DNA from: Faecalimonas sp.
GTDB taxonomy: Bacteria; Bacillota; Clostridia; Lachnospirales; Lachnospiraceae
Direction: 5' to 3'
DNA length: 38,216 nucleotides
Assembly (NCBI GenBank): GCA_020024645.1
Contig: JAHHTN010000011.1
Span: 1 to 38,216, forward strand
A program made the position numbers and the translations under genes. The notes below the pieces were generated by a model. That model worked only from the letters and a program-made list of their open reading frames with translations, made no database searches and was not told where the DNA came from. Numbering within the stretch: the first letter of the stretch is position 1; each line of letters starts with the position of its first letter. This document shows, piece by piece, positions 26,150 to 35,115 of the stretch.

Positions 26150-27817
26150 TTACACTTCCTCTTCTCTTAAAAGATGAAATTTTTTTAAGAATTGTGCTAT
26201 TTTTCTTCCTTTTGGCATAGAAAGAATTTCATTTTCTGTAAGACCACCAAGTAAAAGAAGCGCTAAAGAATATACTATAATCGCTACACATACAGAAATA
26301 ATCGTTGCTATTTTTTCTGGAATAATATTTGTAAGTCCTACTTGAATGATAAACGCAACCACTCCCATGATAATTGACGCAATCAATGGAAGAATAAATG
26401 TTTTATAGTATTCTTGATGATAGCCAATTGCTTTTTTCAATGCATGACCATTTAAAATACACATACTAAGAGAAAATACAATCGTACTTCCGATAACTGC
26501 AAAAATATTCATTTTAAATACAACGAGCATGATAAAAAGTGAAATCAAATGAATCACAAGTGAAATTGTTGCATTTTTAATCGGAGTTGTCATACGGTCA
26601 ATTCCCTGTAACATGGCATTGGTAATTGTAGATAATGAATAAAACGCTATTGTTATTGCACCTGTTATTAACAAAAGGGCGGGCGTTGAATTATTTCCAT
26701 TAAATAATAAATTCATAATTGGCTTAGCTAATACCATATACCCAATTGTACTTGGAATAGATATAAGCATAGAAAAACGTGTTGCCAAATGTATTTTACT
26801 ATGGACCAATCTCTTGTCTCCTAAAGTCATTGCAGCAGTCAAACTTGGAATGACTGATACACCTATAGCATTCGCTATTGCAAGAGGAACATTAACAAGA
26901 GTATTAAATTTTCCTGTATACATTCCCCATAATGTTTCATACTTTTCTTTTGCCATTCCTTGCGCAGACATCACATTACTAAAAATGCCCGCATCCAAAA
27001 TTTTTGTGCTTTGATATACTGCTGTACTTAAAATTACTGGAAGTATTGTCATTAATAAAATAGGGAAAATCGTTCCATATTCTTCTTGATACGTTGTATG
27101 ATCACGTCTTAATTGTTTTTTTATAACCTTTCTATAAACAAATAAAACAAAAAGTAAAAACAACAATCCAAAAACTGCCCCGATAAATGTACCAAGCGTA
27201 CCACCTGCTGCTGAATAAGCTGGACCTAAATTCTCGCTTCCTTTTGCTTCAACAGCCTTTCTTCCAAATTCAAACAAATAACTTGCCCCAACAACGCTAA
27301 CAATTGCATTGACAATTTGTTCTAAAATTTGTGATACCGCAGTAGGAATCATTGTTCCTAAACCTTGAAAATATCCTCGCACAACACCCATAATTGCCAC
27401 TACAAGAAGACAAGGAGCAAGCACTCTAAGTGCATACTGACTTGGTCCCATCGCCATAATCTTTGTAGCAATAAAATCTGCTCCAAAAAACACAATCAAA
27501 CCAACTACAGAACCAGACACTAATCCAAAAACAAGTGCTGATTTAAATACTTTAAAAGCATTTCTTCTTTCACCTTTTGATACCCTTGCCGATACCAGTT
27601 TAGAAACGGCAAGCGGAAGACTATATGAGGTTAAAAGAAGTGCTAATGAATAAATCTCAAAGGCAATACCATAATATGCCTGCCCTTGATCACCCATAAT
27701 ATTAATAAGGGGAATACGATAAATAACCCCTATAATTTTCGTAATAATTCCAGCGAAAGCTAAAATCATCCCTTGAACAAGAAATGCTCCCTCATTTTTT
27801 TTCCCTTTTGTTTCCAT
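26150..27817 (-). CDS. MurJ/YtgP-type lipid II or polysaccharide flippase
   Basis: A 555-residue MOP-superfamily flippase with about fourteen membrane helices. The N-terminus (GAFLVQGMILAFAGIITKII and GVIYRIPLINIMGDQGQAYY) is characteristic of the SpoVB/YtgP group; YtgP is the B. subtilis MurJ that moves lipid II across the membrane. SpoVB and other paralogues share this pattern, so the substrate is not proven. ATG 27817 lies 19 bases after ybeY. Placement among wall genes (mtgA upstream) supports a peptidoglycan role. Confidence 0.85.
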   Translation of the reverse strand: METKGKKNEGAFLVQGMILAFAGIITKIIGVIYRIPLINIMGDQGQAYYGIAFEIYSLALLLTSYSLPLAVSKLVSARVSKGERRNAFKVFKSALVFGLVSGSVVGLIVFFGADFIATKIMAMGPSQYALRVLAPCLLVVAIMGVVRGYFQGLGTMIPTAVSQILEQIVNAIVSVVGASYLFEFGRKAVEAKGSENLGPAYSAAGGTLGTFIGAVFGLLFLLFVLFVYRKVIKKQLRRDHTTYQEEYGTIFPILLMTILPVILSTAVYQSTKILDAGIFSNVMSAQGMAKEKYETLWGMYTGKFNTLVNVPLAIANAIGVSVIPSLTAAMTLGDKRLVHSKIHLATRFSMLISIPSTIGYMVLAKPIMNLLFNGNNSTPALLLITGAITIAFYSLSTITNAMLQGIDRMTTPIKNATISLVIHLISLFIMLVVFKMNIFAVIGSTIVFSLSMCILNGHALKKAIGYHQEYYKTFILPLIASIIMGVVAFIIQVGLTNIIPEKIATIISVCVAIIVYSLALLLLGGLTENEILSMPKGRKIAQFLKKFHLLREEEV

Positions 27818-27836
27818 GTATTATACCTCACCTAAG

Positions 27837-28331
27837 TTATCGTGTTATTCCTAATTGTTCTAAAATTTCTTTTTGTTTCTTTTCCATTTCCAAACGTTCC
27901 TGTTCTTCCATGTGATCATAACCAAGTAAGTGTAACATACTATGTGCAATTAGAAAAGCATATTCTCTCTTTATTGTATGTCCATATTCTTCTGCCTGTG
28001 CAATAACTTTTTCTTTTGAAATAACAATATCCCCAAGCATTATTTCTCCCGTATCACAGTTAAAATAGCTATCATCTTCCTCCAGAAAATTAAAATCTCC
28101 AATTGTTTCAAAATCAATCATCGGAAAAGATAACACATCTGTTGCTTTATCTATTTGTCTAAATTCTGCATTCATCTGTTGAATCTCTTTGTTCATTGTC
28201 AAAAGTAAATTCACTTCTGCTTCATAAGGACAATTTTCGTAATCTAATACGCCTTCCACAACTGTATTTGCAATTTTCTCACAATCTAGTTTCAGTTTCA
28301 GTTCGCCTTCCTCTTCAAAATATACTGTCAT
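27837..28331 (-). CDS. ybeY: endoribonuclease YbeY (rRNA maturation)
   Basis: A 164-residue single-strand endoribonuclease used in 16S rRNA 3'-end maturation and 70S quality control. The zinc motif is HSMLHLLGYDH (His 130, 134, 140) and the upstream MNKEIQQMNAEFRQIDKATD and VLSFPM are family markers. Its ATG (28331-28329) overlaps the phoH stop by one base (TAATG), a classic coupling. The phoH-ybeY order is conserved across Firmicutes. Confidence 0.95.
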   Translation of the reverse strand: MTVYFEEEGELKLKLDCEKIANTVVEGVLDYENCPYEAEVNLLLTMNKEIQQMNAEFRQIDKATDVLSFPMIDFETIGDFNFLEEDDSYFNCDTGEIMLGDIVISKEKVIAQAEEYGHTIKREYAFLIAHSMLHLLGYDHMEEQERLEMEKKQKEILEQLGITR

Positions 28332-29317
28332 TATTTTCTCCTTTTTTCTTGTGTAGATGTTTTTTTCTTCTCAAATTCCTCGTATGCTTTGACAATCTTT
28401 TGAACCAATGGATGTCTTACAACATCTTTACTTGTCAAATTACAAATAGAAATATCATCTATATTTTTCAATACTTTCCTTGCAACATCTAATCCAGAAG
28501 TTGTTCCAGAAGGCAAATCCTTCTGCGTAGAGTCTCCTGTTACAACAACTTTTGATCCAAAACCAATTCTTGTTAAAAACATTTTCATTTGAGCAGGTGT
28601 TGTATTTTGTGCTTCATCTAAAATGATAAACGCATTGTCAAGAGTTCGCCCTCTCATGTAGGCAAGTGGAGCGACTTCAATCAATCCTTTTTCTGAATTT
28701 TTAATAAATGATTCTGCACCCATAATTTGATATAAAGCATCATATAGTGGTCGTAAATAAGGATCGATTTTACTCTGTAAATCACCAGGCAAAAATCCCA
28801 GTTTTTCTCCTGCCTCAATTGCTGGACGAGTTAAAATAATACGCCCAACCTCATTATTTTTAAAAGCGGTAATCGCCATTGCCATTGCCAAATAGGTTTT
28901 CCCTGTCCCAGCCGGACCAAGCCCAAACGTAATCATCTGCTTTTTAATCGCATCTACATATTTTTTCTGTCCTAACGTCTTAGGTTTAATTGGTTTCCCT
29001 TGCAATGTATGACAAATAATTTCTTTATCGATTTGTAAAAGTCCATCCCTATTATCTTCAAAAGCAAGAGAAAGTGCATAATCTACATTCTGCTCTTGAA
29101 TAACGTTTCCTCGTTTTGACAATTCAAGCAACTGAAAAAGAACATTTTCTGCTTTTTCAACATAAGACGCTTCGCCTAATATTTTCACTTCCCCATTTCT
29201 TGCAATCAATGTTACATGCAAGGTACGCTCAATCTTTTTCGCAAATTTATCAAATTCTCCAAAGACATTCTTCTCATGTTCTGCAGAAACTTCTATACTT
29301 TTTTCGAGTAGTCCCAT
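28331..29317 (-). CDS. phoH: PhoH-like ATPase
   Basis: A 328-residue protein with an N-terminal KH-like domain (LHVTLIARNGEVKILGEA) and a C-terminal P-loop ATPase. Walker A is GPAGTGKTYLAM near residue 140, with Walker B FIILDEAQNTTP and the sensor GDSTQKDLPSG. PhoH/PhoL proteins are linked to RNA metabolism and ribosome maturation together with YbeY. It sits between yqfD (zero-base gap) and ybeY, as in B. subtilis. Confidence 0.94.
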   Translation of the reverse strand: MGLLEKSIEVSAEHEKNVFGEFDKFAKKIERTLHVTLIARNGEVKILGEASYVEKAENVLFQLLELSKRGNVIQEQNVDYALSLAFEDNRDGLLQIDKEIICHTLQGKPIKPKTLGQKKYVDAIKKQMITFGLGPAGTGKTYLAMAMAITAFKNNEVGRIILTRPAIEAGEKLGFLPGDLQSKIDPYLRPLYDALYQIMGAESFIKNSEKGLIEVAPLAYMRGRTLDNAFIILDEAQNTTPAQMKMFLTRIGFGSKVVVTGDSTQKDLPSGTTSGLDVARKVLKNIDDISICNLTSKDVVRHPLVQKIVKAYEEFEKKKTSTQEKRRK

Positions 29318-30553
29318 TTAATCAACCCCTTTTGATTTCTTTTCTTTTATCTGAACGATAGTTGTATCTTTTCTCATATTCTCAGATTTAATCAAAATCA
29401 GTTTACCATATACTTTGGCTGTTTTTGACCCTTTGTATATTTTAACATCTTTTTTAATTATTTCTACCCCTTTTTCTTCCAAATCTTTACAGAAATTTTT
29501 AAAATTTTCACTTAACATTATCTGAATTTCTTTATCGCCTCTTTTTTTCTTCTGCAATACATATTCTTTTATATTCTTTTTCCCATATGCTATGGGAAAA
29601 TAAAAATGTTCTCCAAGTTTTAATTTTTTTTCATTTGTATAAACTTCTTTATGCTTAAATTTATTCTGTAAAAGACCAAAATCAAATGAATATTTTCCTG
29701 CTCTGAAAAACATCTGTTTTCTTTCTTTACCAGTATACTCTTTTTGCATATACTCTATGGGGATTTCTGATTGATACGGGACAGATACCTTTAATCGTAC
29801 ATCTGCATCAGCAGATTGATATCGATACTCGACAACTTCTTTTGCATCATTTTTAATCGCAACCCTTCCCCTAACAAGCACTGTACCTTTTTTCACCCGA
29901 TCTCCTTTAGAAACAAGAGGTTCCCCTGAACGAGTAATCATCTCTACAATTTCTCCATCCTCTGAAGCAACTAAATCTGTGATTTTTTTCTCTTTATCTA
30001 CCTGTTGTAAAATAGTATCTGTATTTTCTTTCACTTGAATCATTAAGCGACTTCCCTGTATAGAAACAGATACCCATATAATATCATCAAATTCTTTTCG
30101 AATATCTTTTGCAATTCTCTCACAATTCAGTTTTGACTTTGGCATCCCATGATATACATGATTTGTTTCTAAAAATTCTAAAATTCTTTCATCTGTTTGT
30201 GAATAATTCCCCTCTATATGAATATTCCATATAAGTGTAGAAAAGAAATATATAGACATGATGCAACCTGCTGCCCCAATGAAAAAAACTTTCCGTTTTC
30301 TATATTTATGTAAAAAAAAAGGAAGACCATATCGATTTAAAATCACAACTTTTGTCTTCGTTTTCTTTAAAATAGGTTTCAATTTTCTAAAACCGCTTAT
30401 GCTAATGAACATTTCATAATCATGCATACACGGAGTCAATCCCCATAAATAAATATGATGATGACGACATAAATTTAAAAATCGTTCTGGAGAATAACCA
30501 ACAATTTTTATTCGCAAATAACCTTTTATATATCGAATGATAGAAAGTAGCAC
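29318..30553 (-). CDS. yqfD: sporulation protein YqfD
   Basis: A 411-residue YqfD-family protein (PF06898). It has one membrane helix at about residues 80-105 (KVFFIGAAGCIMSIYFFSTL), preceded by a basic cytoplasmic domain starting YIKGYLRIKIVGYSPERFLN and followed by a long extracytoplasmic part with WNIHIEGN near the membrane. In B. subtilis yqfD is under the mother-cell factor sigma-E. The start is GTG 30553, seven bases after a perfect AAAGGAGG; the extended reading to 30580 would put this site inside the gene. It lies 13 bases after yqfC. Confidence 0.88.
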   Translation of the reverse strand: MLLSIIRYIKGYLRIKIVGYSPERFLNLCRHHHIYLWGLTPCMHDYEMFISISGFRKLKPILKKTKTKVVILNRYGLPFFLHKYRKRKVFFIGAAGCIMSIYFFSTLIWNIHIEGNYSQTDERILEFLETNHVYHGMPKSKLNCERIAKDIRKEFDDIIWVSVSIQGSRLMIQVKENTDTILQQVDKEKKITDLVASEDGEIVEMITRSGEPLVSKGDRVKKGTVLVRGRVAIKNDAKEVVEYRYQSADADVRLKVSVPYQSEIPIEYMQKEYTGKERKQMFFRAGKYSFDFGLLQNKFKHKEVYTNEKKLKLGEHFYFPIAYGKKNIKEYVLQKKKRGDKEIQIMLSENFKNFCKDLEEKGVEIIKKDVKIYKGSKTAKVYGKLILIKSENMRKDTTIVQIKEKKSKGVD

Positions 30554-30566
30554 ACGTTTGCCTCCT

Positions 30567-30833
30567 TTAAGCATATTCAATCGTTTTGATATGACCCGTT
30601 ATTTTCATTTCATCATTCGTATAATACTCAATTTGCATATTTTTTCCTATGACTTTTATCTGTCCAATTTTACTACGGATACGTATCATTGTATCCGTAT
30701 ATTCTAAAATTCCTTTATAATTCTCAACACAAACTTCTAATTGACCTGTCATTGTTATAATTGGAACACCAAGTATAACATCCTTGGGAAGATTTGTCGC
30801 AGAAGTCATTTTCTTTTTCAAAGACTCTTTCAT
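30567..30833 (-). CDS. yqfC: sporulation protein YqfC
   Basis: An 88-residue YabP/YqfC-family protein (PF07873). The family pattern LPKDVILGVPIITMTGQLEV, then ENYKGILEYTD and IRIRSKIGQIKVIGKNMQIE, is clear. YqfC homologues are sporulation proteins, expressed with yqfD in the mother cell. I use ATG 30833, with GGA nearby (weak), because the protein then starts MKESLKKKMTSATNLP as in homologues; upstream in-frame codons to 30878 run through the putative promoter. Confidence 0.85.
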   Translation of the reverse strand: MKESLKKKMTSATNLPKDVILGVPIITMTGQLEVCVENYKGILEYTDTMIRIRSKIGQIKVIGKNMQIEYYTNDEMKITGHIKTIEYA

Positions 30834-30862
30834 CACAAATTCCACATATATAGATTTATAGT

Positions 30863-30890
30863 AATATATGTATAACAAAAGATTATATTA
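30863..30890 (-). promoter_or_regulatory. possible sigma-E-like promoter before yqfC
   Basis: On the minus strand TAATATA (30890-30884) and CATATATT (30870-30863) with a 13-base spacer resemble the sigma-E consensus (KMATATT and CATACANT), each with one mismatch. It lies over the mtgA stop and just upstream of yqfC, as expected for sporulation genes. In AT-rich DNA such matches arise by chance, so confidence is low. Confidence 0.35.
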
Positions 30891-31589
30891 CTGAATAATA
30901 AGGTTCGCTTCTTTTTGCGTCAAATATCCAAACTCAATCATCTTCTGAATAACTTGACGCTGACGCTGTTTCGCCAAGGTTGGATTCACATCAAGCGAAT
31001 ACACGGATGGTGCATTTGGAATTCCTGCCAATAGAGTAGATTCATAGTTTGTCATATCTTTCGGAAGTTTCCCAAAATACGTCAAACTAGCATCTTTTAC
31101 ACAATAACAATTATTTCCAAAATATATTGAATTTACATATAACTCCAATATTTCATCTTTTGTATATTTTCTTTCCATTTCTATTGCTACAAATACTTCT
31201 GCCACTTTACGAACAAACTTCTTTTCCTGTGTGAAATAAAGATTTTTAGCTAACTGTTGCGTAATTGTACTTCCGCCTTCTACTAAAGACATTGCCTGAA
31301 TATCGTGAAGAGCTGCTCTTGCTGTTGCTAATATATCAATACCTGGATGAAAATAGAATCTATGATCTTCAACCGAAATAATAGCATCTTTATAAATTTG
31401 TGGTAGTTCATCCACAGGAGTATATTGCTTCTTACTTCTAATTTCTGCTACTTTATCTTCGACACTCACCACTTGTACAACATCCTTGTACATAGAATAC
31501 CCACTATAAATTAAATAAGAACTGCTACCAACAACTACTATGATGATGCAAATAAGAATATATTTTATAATTTTTCTTACTGTACGCAT
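30888..31589 (-). CDS. mtgA: monofunctional peptidoglycan glycosyltransferase (GT51)
   Basis: A 233-residue membrane-anchored transglycosylase that polymerises lipid II into glycan strands. The membrane helix is about residues 8-28. GT51 motifs are VEDHRFYFHPG (catalytic Glu about 74), GGSTITQQLAKNLYFT and ERKYTKDEILELYVNSIYFG, with no transpeptidase domain after them, so it is an MtgA-type enzyme rather than a bifunctional class A PBP. The start ATG 31589 follows AAAAGGAG. The usual Gly-rich FGNGAYGI segment reads FGNNCYCVKDAS here. It is upstream of yqfC without a visible terminator. Confidence 0.9.
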   Translation of the reverse strand: MRTVRKIIKYILICIIIVVVGSSSYLIYSGYSMYKDVVQVVSVEDKVAEIRSKKQYTPVDELPQIYKDAIISVEDHRFYFHPGIDILATARAALHDIQAMSLVEGGSTITQQLAKNLYFTQEKKFVRKVAEVFVAIEMERKYTKDEILELYVNSIYFGNNCYCVKDASLTYFGKLPKDMTNYESTLLAGIPNAPSVYSLDVNPTLAKQRQRQVIQKMIEFGYLTQKEANLIIQ

Positions 31590-31609
31590 AAATATTTCTC
31601 CTTTTGAGT

Positions 31610-31639
31610 AAAATATCTTACTTGAAAACATTTTATCAA
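31610..31639 (-). promoter_or_regulatory. possible promoter of mtgA
   Basis: On the minus strand TTGATA (31639-31634, five of six consensus bases) and TATTTT (31615-31610) have an 18-base spacer. It ends about 20 bases before the mtgA start. The remaining part of the 31590-31923 gap holds the recombinase remnant and otherwise nothing recognised. Confidence 0.4.
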
Positions 31640-31699
31640 AAAAACTGCAAAAATGCTTTAGGATAATCTTAATTTTTTATAAGAATTATATTTTTTATA

Positions 31700-31840
31700 T
31701 TAAAAACTTACTAAGCATGAAAATGCAACCAAAAGTAATAAATGACTAGTAAATATCAGCTTCAATATTAACAAGCTAGTCGTTCGCATTCCTCTGTTTG
31801 CCATATTCGTACAGTAAGTATGTCGGAATAAAACATATAG
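31700..31840 (-). pseudogene. tyrosine recombinase (Tn916-type integrase) C-terminal remnant
   Basis: In the gap between mtgA and the ABC permease, a minus-strand frame reads VLFRHTYCTNMANRGM (31834-31787) before continuing into unrelated hydrophobic residues and stopping at 31700. This matches the active-site box of Tn916/ICE-type tyrosine integrases (HVLRHTFCTNMANAGM), with the conserved Arg-His. Nothing else of the catalytic domain survives: the box II His and the final Tyr region are absent, and there is no start codon with a ribosome site. It is best read as a scar of an integrative element that lay beside the ABC/two-component genes. A 6-bp inverted repeat (GACTAG/CTAGTC) lies at 31743-31781. 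Confidence 0.5.
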
Positions 31841-31923
31841 TTCTATATGCGCCTTAAATGCTTTAATAAATTTATTTTTTGGCGTGCTGCTGTCAGTTAA
31901 TATTGGAGTGTATATAATTGTAA

Positions 31924-32472
31924 TTAAAGCGATTCATAATCTTTTAATCGCTCTACAATAGAACGATTTCCTGATAACCTTTTGTAAGATAGAAGCGGTG
32001 TTATCATACATATAAGCACGACAAGGACAATAGCACTGATTAAAGGAATCACTGGTATTTTAAATGGAATCTCCATATAATTCATGGATTGAAAGCAGAC
32101 ATAGGTGATACCAGAACCAAATGTCAATGTAATAAATACAGAGAAAAGTGCATATAAAACACCCTCTCGAATCAATAGTTGGTTTATCTGTTTTCTGGAC
32201 ATTCCAATACTTTCCATAACAGAAAATGTTAATTTTCGGTTTTGAATACTACTTGCGATTGTATTTGCATAATTTAAAATCCCAACCAGTAAAAGCAATA
32301 AAGCGATTATTGTTCCTATTTCCATCATATTTCCTTGTGATTCTTGAATTGTTTTCATATTCTTATATTGAGATTCAACATGTAAATCATGACTGTATGA
32401 ACTGTTGTCTATAAGCGTTGTAATCTTCTTTTCTAATACTTCATCATATTCTTTGTTATAGTAAATATACAT
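31924..32472 (-). pseudogene. FtsX-type ABC permease, C-terminal part after in-frame TGA
   Basis: A 182-codon open frame that begins in the same reading frame two codons after the TGA ending the upstream part. It has three membrane helices (about 50-73, 100-125 and 138-163) and a second FtsX signature, VMESIGMSRKQINQLLIREG. These are exactly the helices missing from the upstream fragment, so the two are one gene of about 826 codons. The ATG at 32472 has no good ribosome site; re-initiation after TGA-GAT-ATG is possible but weak. Without this part the permease would lack half of its second membrane unit. Confidence 0.8.
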
Positions 32473-32475
32473 ATC

Positions 32476-34404
32476 TCATATTGTCGGATTGGAAGTCAGA
32501 CTTTCTAAATAGTTTTGACTTACAATCAATGAAGCGCCTATATCTACTCCGCTATACTGCGTTTCATAGGACACAGCTTCTATAGTAATTTCATATTGCT
32601 TTCCTTGAAGATTAAAAGGAACTTTTTGCTTCAAATATTCTTCTAGTATTTCAGATCCTTCATACTGTACAATACAAATTTCTCCATTCAGAAAATCTTG
32701 TTTATCAATAGGAGTACTCAATGATTGATTTACATAATCAAATTGTTCTTCATCAATGCCGATTAGCATGCCATAATAGTCTGATGAATTCGCTTTATAA
32801 TCTTCTATAACACCTTCAGAAGATAAATGTGGTGTCCTATTTATATAATTCGTTATCCACATATCAGAAAAACTGTTTGGCACATATGGAAAAATAATAG
32901 GTACCCCCTCTACAAGATGGAAATCTTTAATGCCGTCCATCTTGCCTATTTCTTCGACAAAAGAATTCTCTATAGCTGGCTGGAGAGAATTTATATTCTC
33001 TGTGGTTTGTGTCTGGTTTTGAACAACAAAATCAGCGTTCCAGTAGTTAGGCAGTACCGTTCTTTCACCTTGACTGCTTATAATCGTTGTCAAACAATAG
33101 AATACAGATAAACTTATTGATAAAGATAAAAGCACAAAAATTGTTTTCTTTTTATCCTTTTTTAACTGTTCAAACGCCATTCTCCAAAAGAAAAATCCTT
33201 TTTTCCTTTTGTAACTTTTGCTTAATGATATGTTTTCTTTATATTTTGTTGCTTCCACGGGTGTAACATTTGTGGCAATTTGAAGAGGTTTTCTCATTCC
33301 ACAAATAATTGAAATTCCACTTACCACGATACTGATTATAAAGATAATCAAATGAAATCTTAAATCCATATTTCCTGTTGAAATTCTTAATACACCCATA
33401 ATATATGGAACCCATTTCAGACATGAAAGAATACCTAACAACACTCCAGTAAATATACCTAATATTCCAATCCATAACATTTGCTTTGTAATAAAAAGTA
33501 GAAGCTGTTTTTTTGTCATGCCTAGAGATTGAAGTAATCCATAATATCTTATTTTTCCTGAAACAGATAAATACAAAATATTATAAATCAAAAGATATGC
33601 ACTCAAACAAATAATAAGAGCAAGTCCACAAATTCCAATCAATAGCTTAAAAGAATTTTTAATATAACTGGTTGGTGCGAAAATTTGTATATCTGAGAAA
33701 TTTAAAGTTTTTTCTATGGAGTATATCGTATTAGACAATACATAATTATGCTTTAGTTTGATACAAAGAATACCATCATTTTTCAAATCGTATCCTGTTT
33801 CATTATAAAAAGATTTTGATACAAAACCAACAGATTTATCTCCATAACCGTCCCATATACCACTTATCATAAATTCAGCAGTATGAACACCTGTGTTATT
33901 TTCGTAGGTTAAAACGAAACTATCACCAACAGAAAGATTTTCGTTACCACAAATTTTCAACATCTCTTTTGTAACCATGAGTTCATTTTTATTTTCTGGA
34001 TAACGCCCCTCTAATTTAGTCCGTGCATAAGACATCTGATGATTCCAGAAAACCTCATCACACCATAACAATCCCACTTCAACCGTATTATCAAATTCTG
34101 TGCTTTTGATAAATCCAGCATAAGATTCTATCCCCACACTTTTTATATCTTGATTACGATATAAAGTTTCTAATTGTTTTGTGGTAAAACCATTCATGGT
34201 AGCAATATCGTATTCAGCTCCATTTAATCGTGTATTCTGTAATCGGCTAGATTCCAGATATGTCATACCGATTGTAAATACACAAAAGAGCATAAACGTA
34301 GATAAAATAATGGTAAGAAATAAAATTCCATACTGTTTCTTATTTGTTTTAACGCTATTTTTTGCCAGTTTATTGATAATCGCCTTATTATTATTCGCTA
34401 GCAT
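32476..34404 (-). CDS. FtsX/MacB-like ABC transporter permease, interrupted (N-terminal part)
   Basis: 642 codons of a large ABC permease (COG0577-like). The start is ATG 34404 (MLANNNKAIINKLAKN), after AAAGGAAGTGGG, overlapping the ATPase gene by 14 bases. Helices are at about 26-48, 253-279, 307-330, 351-369 and 421-442; extracytoplasmic domains fill 50-250 and 445-640. The FtsX signature LLQSLGMTKKQL is near residue 290. The topology (helix, large domain, three helices, repeated twice) fits type VII exporters, or detoxification pumps run with two-component systems. The frame stops at TGA 32478-32476, and the missing three helices continue in frame downstream, so this gene is probably inactive. 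The exported substrate is unknown; antimicrobial peptides are the usual guess. Confidence 0.82.
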   Translation of the reverse strand: MLANNNKAIINKLAKNSVKTNKKQYGILFLTIILSTFMLFCVFTIGMTYLESSRLQNTRLNGAEYDIATMNGFTTKQLETLYRNQDIKSVGIESYAGFIKSTEFDNTVEVGLLWCDEVFWNHQMSYARTKLEGRYPENKNELMVTKEMLKICGNENLSVGDSFVLTYENNTGVHTAEFMISGIWDGYGDKSVGFVSKSFYNETGYDLKNDGILCIKLKHNYVLSNTIYSIEKTLNFSDIQIFAPTSYIKNSFKLLIGICGLALIICLSAYLLIYNILYLSVSGKIRYYGLLQSLGMTKKQLLLFITKQMLWIGILGIFTGVLLGILSCLKWVPYIMGVLRISTGNMDLRFHLIIFIISIVVSGISIICGMRKPLQIATNVTPVEATKYKENISLSKSYKRKKGFFFWRMAFEQLKKDKKKTIFVLLSLSISLSVFYCLTTIISSQGERTVLPNYWNADFVVQNQTQTTENINSLQPAIENSFVEEIGKMDGIKDFHLVEGVPIIFPYVPNSFSDMWITNYINRTPHLSSEGVIEDYKANSSDYYGMLIGIDEEQFDYVNQSLSTPIDKQDFLNGEICIVQYEGSEILEEYLKQKVPFNLQGKQYEITIEAVSYETQYSGVDIGASLIVSQNYLESLTSNPTI

Positions 34405-35092
34405 AGAACCCACTTCCTTTATCAATTTTTCCGTCTGCAATCTGAACAATTCTATCTGCCATTTGTGCTATATCATTATCATGAGTTATAACAATCAATG
34501 TTTGCTGATATTGTTTACTTAATACTTTTAACAATCCAATAACATCTTGGCTGCTAACCGTATCCAAATTTCCTGTTGGTTCATCTGCAAGTATAATTGC
34601 AGGTTTTGTTGCCAAAGCCCTAATAATTGCTACACGTTGCTGTTCTCCACCAGATAGCATAGCAGGAAGCATTTCCTGTTTATCGGAAATGTTTAATATT
34701 TCCAATAATTCTTGAATATACTCTTTATCAATCTGTGATCCGTCAAGTTCAAGCGGAAATATAATATTATCATAAACATTTAAGTCTGGGATTAAATTAT
34801 ATTTTTGAAAAATAAATCCTACTTTTCTTCTGCGAAAAAGAGCGAGTTGTTCGGAATTTAGAGTTTCAAGATTTACACCTTCAACAAATACACTACCACC
34901 GCTGGGGATGTCTAAACCACCTATCATGTGTAAAAGTGTGCTTTTCCCACTACCAGATTTTCCGATAATAGAAACAAATTCTCGTTCTGCAACTTCAAAG
35001 TCTACACCGTCTAACGCCTTTACCGTCTGATTTCCAACTTTATAATATTTTTTTAAATTTTCTGTCTTAACAATCAATTTTTTCATATACAT
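34391..35092 (-). CDS. ABC transporter ATP-binding protein (MacB/LolD/BceA type)
   Basis: A protein of 233 residues from ATG 35092 (or 231 from ATG 35086; AGGAGG is 4 and 10 bases upstream respectively). It has Walker A GKSGSGKST, Q-loop FIFQKYNLIPDL, signature LSGGEQQRVAI, Walker B ILADEPTGNLD and the H-switch VITHDND. The YYKVGNQTVKALDGVDFEV opening is typical of the exporters paired with FtsX-type permeases. It is complete and should still bind ATP, although its permease is interrupted. It follows the histidine kinase, separated by a hairpin and a possible own promoter. Confidence 0.93.
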   Translation of the reverse strand: MYMKKLIVKTENLKKYYKVGNQTVKALDGVDFEVAEREFVSIIGKSGSGKSTLLHMIGGLDIPSGGSVFVEGVNLETLNSEQLALFRRRKVGFIFQKYNLIPDLNVYDNIIFPLELDGSQIDKEYIQELLEILNISDKQEMLPAMLSGGEQQRVAIIRALATKPAIILADEPTGNLDTVSSQDVIGLLKVLSKQYQQTLIVITHDNDIAQMADRIVQIADGKIDKGSGFYASE

Positions 35093-35115
35093 TATTCCTC
35101 CTATGGTTATAGAAT

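Noticed and set aside
30834..30878. Longer N-terminus for YqfC (MLYIYYYKSIYVEF...)
   Set aside because: It runs through the AT-rich leader and possible promoter; homologues start near the internal MKESLKKK.
31700..31804. Short hydrophobic peptide (MANRGMRTTSLLILKLIF...) as a small secreted or toxin-like gene
   Set aside because: Its first part is better explained as the integrase box, and no ribosome site lies at a workable distance from either ATG.
32476..32478. TGA as a selenocysteine or otherwise recoded codon
   Set aside because: No SECIS-like hairpin is evident after it, the permease family is not known for selenocysteine, and the residue lies in an extracytoplasmic domain. A nonsense change or sequencing error is simpler.
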